A stretch of DNA of 53,814 bases from contig DASUBV010000080.1 in NCBI GenBank assembly GCA_035763085.1, forward strand, positions 1-53,814, written 5' to 3'. The DNA comes from DASUBV01 sp035763085. GTDB taxonomy: Bacteria; Actinomycetota; Actinomycetes; Streptosporangiales; Streptosporangiaceae. The notes below the pieces were generated by a model that did no database searches, was not told where the DNA came from, and saw nothing but the letters and a program-made list of their open reading frames with translations. Below are positions 24,434 to 31,722 of the stretch, piece after piece; the first letter of the stretch is position 1, and each line of letters starts with the position of its first letter. A program made the position numbers and the translations under genes.

Positions 24434-24934
24434 GTGGCTGAGCCCACTGACGCCGGAACCGACGACACCGCCGCGGAGTCGGTGTCGGAGTACACCACGC
24501 AGACCAGCGACTCGCATGCCAAGTCGGCCACGCGCAAGCCCGTGGTCACCGGCAACGCGCTGGGCACCGGCCGCCGCAAGGAGGCCATCGCACGGGTGCG
24601 CATCTCGCCGGGAACCGGCCAGTGGCGGATCAACGACCGGACGCTGGATGAGTACTTCCCGAACAAGGTGCACCAGCAGCTGATCAACGAGCCGTTCGTG
24701 ACGCTCGGCGCCGAGGAGCAGTTCGATGTCGTCGCCCGGATCACCGGCGGCGGAGTCACCGGCCAGGCGGGCGCCCTGCGCCTCGGGCTGGCTCGCGCGC
24801 TCACGCTGGTGGACGCCGAGAGCCGCCCGGCGCTGAAGCGGGCCGGCTTCCTCACCCGGGATGCGCGGGTCAAGGAGCGCAAGAAGGCCGGCCTGAAGAA
24901 GGCCCGCAAGGCGCCGCAGTACTCCAAGCGCTAA
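24434..24934 (+). CDS. rpsI: 30S ribosomal protein S9
   Basis: S9 reaches the P-site tRNA with its C-terminal tail. The 166-residue protein has an acidic N-terminal extension of about 35 residues (AEPTDAGTDDTAAESVSEY). It then has the conserved ALGTGRRKEAIARVRISPGT, VARITGGGVTGQAGALRLGL and LTRDARVKERKKAGLKKARK, ending QYSKR. The start is GTG 24434 with AGAAGGAAG upstream. The N-terminal extension is common in actinobacteria. Confidence 0.97.
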   Translation: MAEPTDAGTDDTAAESVSEYTTQTSDSHAKSATRKPVVTGNALGTGRRKEAIARVRISPGTGQWRINDRTLDEYFPNKVHQQLINEPFVTLGAEEQFDVVARITGGGVTGQAGALRLGLARALTLVDAESRPALKRAGFLTRDARVKERKKAGLKKARKAPQYSKR

Positions 24935-24997
24935 CCTCGCGCCGCGGCGGCAGCAGACAATCAGGCTGACCAGGACGGGGCAGGGGCACAGGGATTC

Positions 24998-26407
24998 ATG
25001 GGCCGGCTGTTTGGCACGGACGGTGTAAGAGGCGTCGCGGGCAGCGACCTGACCGCGGGCCTGGCGATGGACCTGGCGGCGGCCGCCGCCAGCGTCCTGG
25101 CCGGGACGGGAGCCTTCGCCCAGGCCCGGGACGCGAACCGCCGGCCGGTCGCCGTGGTCGGCCGGGATCCCCGCGCGTCGGGTGAGTTCCTCGAGGCGGC
25201 GGTGGTCGCCGGGCTGGCGGGCAGCGGCGTGGACGTGCTGCGCCTCGGCGTGGTCCCCACCCCGGCCGTGGCTTACCTGACCCCGGCGCTGGGCGCGGAG
25301 TTCGGCGTCATGCTCTCGGCCAGCCACAATCCCGCGCCGGACAACGGGATCAAGTTCTTCGCCCGCGGCGGCGTGAAGCTCCCCGACGCCGTCGAGGACG
25401 AGATCGAGGCCCGGCTCGCGGCCGGTCATGGCGGCCCGGCCGGCAACGGCACCGCGCCGGGGCCCGCGGGCGTCCCGGACGCCGGATTCGGCCGGGTGCA
25501 GGACGCGGCCGACCAGGGCGAGCGTTACCTCGACTATCTCCTGTCCACCGTCACCGGGCCCGGCGCCGAGCGCCCGCTGGCCGGGCTGCGCGTCGTCGTG
25601 GACAGCGCGCACGGCTCCGCGTCCGGGTTCGCGCCCGGCCTGCTGCGCCGGGCCGGCGCCGAGGTCATCGCGATCGGCGCGGAGCCCGACGGGATCAACA
25701 TCAACGACGGCTGCGGGTCGACCCACCTGGACGTGCTGAGCGCGGCCGTGGTCGAGCACGGCGCCGACGCGGGGATCGCCCACGACGGCGACGCTGACCG
25801 GTGCCTGGCCGTGGATGCGGCCGGCCAGGTGGTTGACGGGGACCAGATCCTCGCCGTGCTGGCCCTGGCGCTGCGCGACGCCGGCCGGCTGGCCGGGGAC
25901 ACGGTCGTCGCCACCGTCATGTCCAACCTGGGCTTCCGGCTGGCCATGCGCAAGGCCGGGATCAGCGTGGTCGAGACCCCGGTGGGCGACCGGTACCTGA
26001 TCGCCGCGATGCTGGACGGCAAGTTCGTGCTCGGCGGCGAGCAGTCCGGTCACATCATCATGCTCGACCACGCCACCACGGGCGACGGGCTGCTGACCGG
26101 CCTGCACCTGCTGGTGCAGATGACCCGCCAGCGCAGCTCGCTGGCCGGCCTGGCGGCCGCGATGACCCGGTACCCGCAGGTGCTGGTCAACATCAAGGGC
26201 GTGGACAAGGCCCGGGTGGCCGCCTCACCGACTGTCCGGGACGCGGTGGCCGCCGCGGAGGCCGAGCTGGGCGATTCCGGCCGGGTGCTGGTGCGGCCCA
26301 GCGGGACCGAGCCTGCCGTCCGGGTCATGGTCGAGGCCGTTGACCCTGACCAGGCCCGGCAGCTGGCCGACCGGATCGCCGCCGTAGTCGCCAGGCCAGT
26401 CCCCTAA
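24998..26407 (+). CDS. glmM: Phosphoglucosamine mutase
   Basis: GlmM converts glucosamine-6-phosphate to glucosamine-1-phosphate, the step before UDP-GlcNAc formation for peptidoglycan and other amino-sugar polymers. The 469-residue protein starts MGRLFGTDGVRGVAG, has the phosphoserine loop MLSASHNPAPDNGIKFF (Ser109), the magnesium loop DGDADRC and the C-terminal RPSGTEPAVRVM. Length is normal apart from a Gly/Pro insertion near residue 150. It is the last gene of the conserved block before the exopolysaccharide locus. Its product is a precursor for UDP-amino sugars that the locus may use. Confidence 0.97.
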   Translation: MGRLFGTDGVRGVAGSDLTAGLAMDLAAAAASVLAGTGAFAQARDANRRPVAVVGRDPRASGEFLEAAVVAGLAGSGVDVLRLGVVPTPAVAYLTPALGAEFGVMLSASHNPAPDNGIKFFARGGVKLPDAVEDEIEARLAAGHGGPAGNGTAPGPAGVPDAGFGRVQDAADQGERYLDYLLSTVTGPGAERPLAGLRVVVDSAHGSASGFAPGLLRRAGAEVIAIGAEPDGININDGCGSTHLDVLSAAVVEHGADAGIAHDGDADRCLAVDAAGQVVDGDQILAVLALALRDAGRLAGDTVVATVMSNLGFRLAMRKAGISVVETPVGDRYLIAAMLDGKFVLGGEQSGHIIMLDHATTGDGLLTGLHLLVQMTRQRSSLAGLAAAMTRYPQVLVNIKGVDKARVAASPTVRDAVAAAEAELGDSGRVLVRPSGTEPAVRVMVEAVDPDQARQLADRIAAVVARPVP

Positions 26408-26840
26408 GCGGGAATATCCCTTCTGAGTCAGCAGGCTCCCCGCGGACGCGCCAGCGTCCCCGGCCGGGCGAGCCTGCGGGGGCGCCGGCGCTGTCTGGAC
26501 TGAGGAGCCTGCGACGAGGGAAGGCGGTGCCTTATAGGCGCCCCCGCAGGCGAGCGGGATACACAGCCCCACCTACCCCGCACCCCGTTCTGGCCAGCTG
26601 TCTCACCCGGCCGCGCGTCGGCCGGCCCGCGCCGAGGCCCCGTGCCTGCCGGCGTTCGCGCAGGTCATAAGGCTGCTACCAGAGCGGTCTCAGCCGCTGT
26701 GGGTATGTTTCCTCACCCTGATGGTGGATGTTCCGCCTGGCGGTGCCTGGCAGTGTCGGACCTCACGTGTCATGACGGCTGCGGCCGGCATCACGAGGGG
26801 GGACACAGATGGGGATGCGCGACGCCGCCGGGGGCTGCCG
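26408..26840. other. 433-base gap between glmM and the exopolysaccharide locus
   Basis: No real gene is visible, only a very short frame at its end. The gap contains a long-range 15-bp inverted repeat (26472-26551), a TATGTT -10-like hexamer at 26704-26709 without a clear -35, and short hairpins such as CACC/GGTG near 26715-26727. It probably carries the promoter and leader of the downstream genes. Confidence 0.5.
26470..26551 (+). promoter_or_regulatory. Candidate attenuator: inverted repeat with competing arm
   Basis: GCCTGCGGGGGCGCC (26472-26486) and GGCGCCCCCGCAGGC (26537-26551) are perfect reverse complements 50 bases apart. GAGCCTGCG, which starts the first arm region (26470-26478), recurs at 26505-26513, so the third arm could pair with either. 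AAGGC/GCCTT (26521-26533) forms a small inner stem. This is the geometry of a switchable RNA, though it may simply end the glmM transcript. Confidence 0.4.
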
Positions 26841-26844
26841 GTGA
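26809..26844 (+). CDS. 11-codon leader frame overlapping the ATP-grasp gene
   Basis: ATG 26809 follows a very strong purine-rich site (GAGGGGGG, 26796-26803) at a good distance and encodes MGMRDAAGGCR. Its TGA (26842-26844) overlaps the GTG 26841 start of the next gene as GTGA. It may deliver ribosomes to the ATP-grasp gene. It is too short to judge by composition. Confidence 0.35.
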   Translation: MGMRDAAGGCR

Positions 26845-28226
26845 CCGGGCCACTGGCCGGGCCGCTGGCCGGGGCGGACACCAGCACGCCGGCCGTGGTC
26901 CTGAAGCTGGACCCGAACGTCATGCACCATGGCGGGCTCGGCGTGATCCGCAGTCTCGGCCGGATCGGCGTGCCGGTGTACGGCGTGCACGAGGGGCCGA
27001 TGGCACCCGCCGCGAGCTCCCGGTACCTGCGCGGGCGGTGCTTCTGGCAGCCCGGACCCGGCGACCCGGACCGGATCACGGCCGGCCTGGCCCGGCTGGC
27101 CGGCGCCATCGGCCGCCCGGCCGTGCTGCTGCCCACCGACGATGCGGGCGCCATCTTCCTGGCCGAGCACGGCGACAGCCTGCGTGAGTCGTTCCTGTTC
27201 CCCGAGCCGCCGCGGGACCTGCCCCGCCAGGTGGCCGGCAAGTACTCCCTGCACGAGCTGTGCACCAGCGCCGGCGTTCCGTCGGTGGCCGCGGCCGTCC
27301 CGGACTCGCTGCCCGCGGCGCGCGAGTTCGCCGCCCGGGCCGGCTTCCCGCTGATCGCCAAGCTCGCCACCCCCTGGCAGGCCGGCCAGCTGCGCAGCAC
27401 CTCGATCGTCGCCGGTGACCGCGAGCTCAGCGAGATCTTCTCCGCCTGCCAGCAGGCCGGTGCCGGGCTGATGCTGCAGGAGTTCATCCCCGGCGGGCCG
27501 GGCACCGACTGGTTCTTCCACGGCTACTGCGATCCCACCTCGGCCTGCCGGCCCGCGTTCACCGGGGTCAAGGAGCGGTCCTACCCGGCGCACGCCGGGC
27601 TGACCTGCCTGGGCCGGTCCGAGCCTAACGATGAGCTGCGTGACCAGGTCACCGGCATGCTGAGCAAGCTGGGCTACCGCGGGATCATGGACCTGGACCT
27701 GCGCCTGGACCGCCGCGACGGCCAGTACAAGCTGCTGGACTTCAACCCGCGGCTGGGCGCGCAGTTCCGGCTGTTCCGCACGGTCGCCGGCCTGGACGTG
27801 GCCACCGCGGCCTACCTCGATCTCACCGGCCAGGCGATCGGCGACAGCGAGCAGGCCGCCCGCCGCTTCCTGGTCGAGAACTACGACCCGCTCGGCGCGC
27901 TGGGCTACCTGCGCAGCGGCGAGCTGAGCGTCGGCTCCTGGGTGAAATCGCTGCGCGGGGTGGACGAGGTTGCCTGGTTCGCCCGTGATGACCTGCGGCC
28001 CTTCGGCCTGATGTGCCTGCGCATGGGCTGGCGGCTCGCCTCGCGGCCACTGAGCCGGCTGGCCTCGCGGGCCGACTTCCGCTTCGCGAGCGGCCGGGCT
28101 GCCCGCGATTCACGCCGTCTTCGCCGGGGCCGTAAGGGCCGGGGCGGCACCCGAACCCAGCCATGTCCAGTCGAGGTCTCGCAGCCCACAGCGCCGCGGG
28201 CCAGCAAGGAGGGGGCATCAGCATGA
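26841..28226 (+). CDS. ATP-grasp ligase at the head of the exopolysaccharide locus
   Basis: ATP-grasp enzymes join a carboxylate to an amine or thiol via an acyl-phosphate. The protein opens with a preATP-grasp Rossmann-like region (AVVLKLDPNVMHHGGLGVIR). It continues with KYSLHELCTSAGVPSV, FPLIAKLATPWQAGQ, GLMLQEFIPGGPGTDWFFHG and the metal-binding MDLDLRLD and LLDFNPRLGAQFRL segments. The last 60 residues are Arg-rich. GTG 26841 is chosen for its overlap with the leader frame; ATG 26772 is the alternative. Length 461. It resembles D-aspartate-ligase/carbamoyl-phosphate-type members, but the substrate cannot be read from sequence. It overlaps the FAD enzyme by ATGA. Confidence 0.75.
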   Translation: MTGPLAGPLAGADTSTPAVVLKLDPNVMHHGGLGVIRSLGRIGVPVYGVHEGPMAPAASSRYLRGRCFWQPGPGDPDRITAGLARLAGAIGRPAVLLPTDDAGAIFLAEHGDSLRESFLFPEPPRDLPRQVAGKYSLHELCTSAGVPSVAAAVPDSLPAAREFAARAGFPLIAKLATPWQAGQLRSTSIVAGDRELSEIFSACQQAGAGLMLQEFIPGGPGTDWFFHGYCDPTSACRPAFTGVKERSYPAHAGLTCLGRSEPNDELRDQVTGMLSKLGYRGIMDLDLRLDRRDGQYKLLDFNPRLGAQFRLFRTVAGLDVATAAYLDLTGQAIGDSEQAARRFLVENYDPLGALGYLRSGELSVGSWVKSLRGVDEVAWFARDDLRPFGLMCLRMGWRLASRPLSRLASRADFRFASGRAARDSRRLRRGRKGRGGTRTQPCPVEVSQPTAPRASKEGASA

Positions 28227-29458
28227 GCGACGCTGTTGACGTTGCGATCGTGGGAGCAGGACCGTACGGGCTGTCGGTCGCCGCGCACCTGAGGGCGGCC
28301 GGGATCAGCTTCCGCCAGTTCGGACTGCCGATGCGGCTGTGGCGCGAGGCCATGCCCAAGGGCATGTACCTCAAGTCACAGGGCTTCGCGTCCAACCTGT
28401 CTGACCCCGAGGGCAGCCACACCCTCGAGGCGTTCTGCAAGAAGACCTCCCACCCCTACCGCAGTTACGGGCTTCCGGTGTCGCTGGAGCTGTTCGTCAA
28501 CTACGGCCAGTGGTTCGCCGACGAGCTTGTCCCCGGGCTGGAGGAGGTACTGGTCACCGACGTGACCCGGCGGGCCGGCGGATATGACGTCAGCCTGGCC
28601 GACGGCCAGGTGGTCCGGGCCGCGAACGTGGTGGTGGCGGCCGGCGTGGAGCATTTCGCGCGGATGCCGAAGCTGCTCGGCGACCTGCCCGGCGACGTGT
28701 GCACGCACGCGTCCGGGCACACCGACCTTTCGGTCTTCTCCGGGCAGCGGGTGGCGGTCATCGGCGCGGGCCAGTCCGCGCTGGAGAGCGCCGCGCTGCT
28801 GCACGAGAGCGGCGCCGACGTCGAGGTTCTGGCCCGCAAGGACATTGTCCGGTGGAACGGCAACCCGCTGGACCCCGACCGCCCGCTGCTGCAGCGCATG
28901 CGCGAGCCGGAGGCCGGGCTCGGCTCGGGCTGGAGCACCTGGTTCTACTCCCGGCACCCGGAGCTGTTCCGGCTGCTGCCCGAGCGGACCCGGATCTACC
29001 GGGCGCGGACCGCGCTCGGGCCGGCCGGCGCGTCCTGGCTGCGCGAGCGGGTGGAGGGCCAGTTCCCGGTGCGGACCGGGCACGCGGTCCAGTCGGCCGC
29101 CGCCCGGCCTGGCGGCGGCGTCCGGCTCGGGCTGGTCACCCGGGACGGCACCCGCAGCGAGCTGATCGCCGATCACGTCATCTCCGCCACCGGCTACAAG
29201 CCCGACCTGACCCGGCTGCAGTTCCTGGGCAGCCAGCTGCGGTCGGCGCTGACCACGGTGGACGGGACCATCGCCGTCGGCAGGGACTACCAGTCCGCCG
29301 CTCCCGGCCTGTATGTGACCGGGCCGGCCGTGGCTCCCACGATGGGGCCGGTCATGCGGTTCGTGTACGGGTCCGACCATGCCGCGCACACGATCGCCCG
29401 CGCGCTGGCGGGTTCCGCGCGGGCCCAGGCACGGCCCGCTGTGCCGGCCGGCGCCTGA
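28223..29458 (+). CDS. FAD-dependent oxidoreductase (monooxygenase-like)
   Basis: The 411-residue flavoprotein has an N-terminal FAD-binding GxGxxG (VAIVGAGPYGLSVAAHLRAA), a second dinucleotide motif for NAD(P)H (QRVAVIGAGQSALESAALLH) near residue 185 and a closing SATGYKPDLTRLQF. That order resembles flavin monooxygenases and L-ornithine N5-oxygenase-like enzymes. ATG 28223 is preceded by AAGGAGGGGG, the strongest ribosome-binding site in the locus, and overlaps the ATP-grasp stop. The two genes likely act together, perhaps on a substituent of the polymer or its precursor. The substrate is unknown. Confidence 0.75.
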   Translation: MSDAVDVAIVGAGPYGLSVAAHLRAAGISFRQFGLPMRLWREAMPKGMYLKSQGFASNLSDPEGSHTLEAFCKKTSHPYRSYGLPVSLELFVNYGQWFADELVPGLEEVLVTDVTRRAGGYDVSLADGQVVRAANVVVAAGVEHFARMPKLLGDLPGDVCTHASGHTDLSVFSGQRVAVIGAGQSALESAALLHESGADVEVLARKDIVRWNGNPLDPDRPLLQRMREPEAGLGSGWSTWFYSRHPELFRLLPERTRIYRARTALGPAGASWLRERVEGQFPVRTGHAVQSAAARPGGGVRLGLVTRDGTRSELIADHVISATGYKPDLTRLQFLGSQLRSALTTVDGTIAVGRDYQSAAPGLYVTGPAVAPTMGPVMRFVYGSDHAAHTIARALAGSARAQARPAVPAGA

Positions 29459-29489
29459 GCCGGCCGCCGGACAACGAAAAGGGTCGTTG

Positions 29490-30944
29490 ATGACAAACGA
29501 GCTCCCCGGGGCCACGCCGGCCGTCGTCGGCCGGCTGCGCACCGGGCCGGAGCCGCGCCGCCTCCCGCGGCCGGTCCCTGCGCCGGGCTCCGCGCTGCCG
29601 CCGGCGGCGCAGGGGCCCGGCCAGGCTCGGCCGGGCTGGGCCAGCATGGTCGTCCCGGTGGTGGCGCTGCCGGCCGCCGACCTGGCGGGGCTGGCGGCGG
29701 CGGGCGGCGTGACCAGGCCGGACGCCCTGACCGGCCTGGTGTATGCCCTCGTGGCGCTCATCGCGCTGTCAGCGGGCGGGCTGCACCGGCTGCGGATCTG
29801 CCTGCGGGTCAGCGACCAGGCGGGCCGGATCCTGGCCGCCACGCTGCTGCCCGGCCTGCTGCTGCTCCCGCTGCTGCCCGCCGCGAGCGCGGTCCGGCTG
29901 GCCCTGGTCTCGGCCGGGCTGGTCATCGCCGCGCGCCTGATCACCTGCGCCGTCGTGCGGGCGGCGCACCGCCGCGGCGTGCTCGGCGAGCCGACGCTGA
30001 TCATCGGCTCGGGCACCTTCGGCGCGCACCTGGCCGACCAGCTCCGCGAGCACGCCGGGCTCGGCCTGCGGGTGGCCGGCTTCCTGGACGCCGGCCGGCC
30101 CCGGCGCGACCTTGCCGAGCCGTGGCTGGGCCGGCCCGAGGACCTGAGCCGGGTGATCACCGCCCGGCGCATCCGCCGGGTGCTGATCTGCTTCAGCGAC
30201 TCCCGTGACGAGGAACTGGTCGAGGTGCTGCGGGCCTGCCGCGGGCTGCCCTGCGATGTGTGCGTCGTGCCGCGGCTGTACGAGGTCGGCCTGGCCGTGC
30301 CCCGCGCGTGCCTGGACGAGATCTGGGGGATCCCGCTGATCCCGCTGCGGCGGATGGGCCATACCCCGGCCAGCATGAGCTTCAAGCGGGTCTTCGACGT
30401 CGCGGTGGCGGCCATCCTGCTCACCGTGACGCTGCCGCTGCTGGCAGTGCTCGCCCTGGTGATCCGGCTGCAGACCGGCCAGCCGCCGCTGTTCCGGCAG
30501 CGGCGGGTCAGCGGCAGCGGGCGCGAGGTCAGCGTGCTCAAGCTGCGCACGATCACCGACTCCCCGCACTCCGACACCACCTGGGCCGTCGACCCGCGCC
30601 AGTGCAGCCGGCTGGGCCGCTTGCTGCGGGCCAGTCACATCGATGAGCTCCCGCAGCTGGTCAATGTGCTGCGCGGGGAGATGTCGCTGGTCGGGCCGCG
30701 GCCTGAGCGCCGGTACTTCGCCGAGCAGTTCGGCCGCCAGGTCCCGCGCTATGCCGACCGGGATCGGATGCGCGCCGGGCTGACGGGCTGGGCCCAGGTC
30801 CACGGGCTGCACGGGGACACCTCCATCGCCGAGCGCAGCCGCTTTGACAACCAGTACATCGAGTACTGGTCACCGTGGCTGGATCTGATGATCTTGCTGC
30901 GCACGGTCGGCGCGGCGCTGTCCGGACCGGGAGCAGGACGATGA
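29490..30944 (+). CDS. Polyprenyl-phosphate sugar-1-phosphate transferase
   Basis: This enzyme class transfers a sugar-1-phosphate from a UDP-sugar to undecaprenyl phosphate, starting lipid-linked polysaccharide synthesis. The 484-residue protein has a variable N terminus, about four membrane segments (residues 50-150), and a Rossmann-like CoA-binding domain (EPTLIIGSGTFGAHLADQL). A membrane hairpin begins near 297 (FKRVFDVAVAAILLTVTLPL). The catalytic domain has VLKLRT, HIDELPQLVNVLRGEMSLVGPRPE and GLTGWAQV. Length suits full-size WbaP/WcaJ-like members. The exact sugar is unknown. The stop overlaps the deacetylase start (ATGA). Confidence 0.9.
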   Translation: MTNELPGATPAVVGRLRTGPEPRRLPRPVPAPGSALPPAAQGPGQARPGWASMVVPVVALPAADLAGLAAAGGVTRPDALTGLVYALVALIALSAGGLHRLRICLRVSDQAGRILAATLLPGLLLLPLLPAASAVRLALVSAGLVIAARLITCAVVRAAHRRGVLGEPTLIIGSGTFGAHLADQLREHAGLGLRVAGFLDAGRPRRDLAEPWLGRPEDLSRVITARRIRRVLICFSDSRDEELVEVLRACRGLPCDVCVVPRLYEVGLAVPRACLDEIWGIPLIPLRRMGHTPASMSFKRVFDVAVAAILLTVTLPLLAVLALVIRLQTGQPPLFRQRRVSGSGREVSVLKLRTITDSPHSDTTWAVDPRQCSRLGRLLRASHIDELPQLVNVLRGEMSLVGPRPERRYFAEQFGRQVPRYADRDRMRAGLTGWAQVHGLHGDTSIAERSRFDNQYIEYWSPWLDLMILLRTVGAALSGPGAGR

Positions 30945-31717
30945 CCGCCGCGCGGGCCGCCCTGCGGGCCAGCGCGGCAGGCGGGAGTGATGCGATGCGG
31001 CTGCGGAACACGCCGATGATCTTCATGTACCACGCGGTTGCCGACGTGACCGAGGACCCGAACCACCTGGCGGTGTCACCGGCCCGGTTCGCCGAGCAGA
31101 TGGCCTGGCTGCAGCGCAGCGGGCTGCGCGGGGTGCGCATGGGCACCCTGGTCGACGCCCTGCACGCCGGCCAGGCCGGCGGGATGGTCGGGCTCACCTT
31201 CGACGACGGCTACACCAGCATGCTGGACACCGTCGTGCCCGAGCTGAAGCGGTACGGATTCGGGGCGACGGCGTTCATCATCTCGGACCTGATGGGCCGC
31301 ACCAACGAGTGGGACGCCGGCCCGGTCTGGCCGCTGCTGGACCGGGCCGGGGTCGCCGAGCTGGCCGCCGCCGGCATCGAGATCGGCTCGCATACCGCCA
31401 CGCACCCGCACCTGGCCGGGCTGCCCGCCCGTACCCAGGCGGCCGAGGTCACCGCGAGCCGCGCGCGGCTGGAGGACCTGCTGTCGGCGCCGGTCCGGGG
31501 GTTCGCCTACCCCTACGGCTCCATGGACGAGGCGGCCCGGCACGCCGTCGGCGAGGCCGGCTACCAGTACGCGTGCGCGGTCGAGACGCCGCTGGCTCAG
31601 CTCGGGCCGCTGGCGCTGCCGCGGATGTACATCGGGCAGCGCGATACCGCGGCCCGGATGACCATCAAACGGCGGCTGCATAAGGCGTACGTGGCCGCTA
31701 AGGGAAGGGGCGGCTGA
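30941..31717 (+). CDS. Polysaccharide deacetylase (CE4 / NodB type)
   Basis: CE4 enzymes remove N-acetyl groups from GlcNAc- or GalNAc-containing polymers. The 258-residue product has the metal and catalytic motif LTFDDGYTS (residues 86-94), the second metal motif GSHTATHPHL near residue 150, and FAYPYGSMDEAA. There is no signal peptide; the N terminus (TAARAALRASAAGGSDAM) is soluble, so it may act inside the cell or be an enzyme with undetected export. ATG 30941 overlaps the upstream stop. The C terminus is basic. Deacetylation would make a cationic polymer, as in Pel. Confidence 0.9.
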   Translation: MTAARAALRASAAGGSDAMRLRNTPMIFMYHAVADVTEDPNHLAVSPARFAEQMAWLQRSGLRGVRMGTLVDALHAGQAGGMVGLTFDDGYTSMLDTVVPELKRYGFGATAFIISDLMGRTNEWDAGPVWPLLDRAGVAELAAAGIEIGSHTATHPHLAGLPARTQAAEVTASRARLEDLLSAPVRGFAYPYGSMDEAARHAVGEAGYQYACAVETPLAQLGPLALPRMYIGQRDTAARMTIKRRLHKAYVAAKGRGG

Positions 31718-31722
31718 CTAGC

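Noticed and set aside
24410..26107. Antisense frame over rpsI and glmM
   Set aside because: Composition is the complement of the real genes; no recognisable protein.
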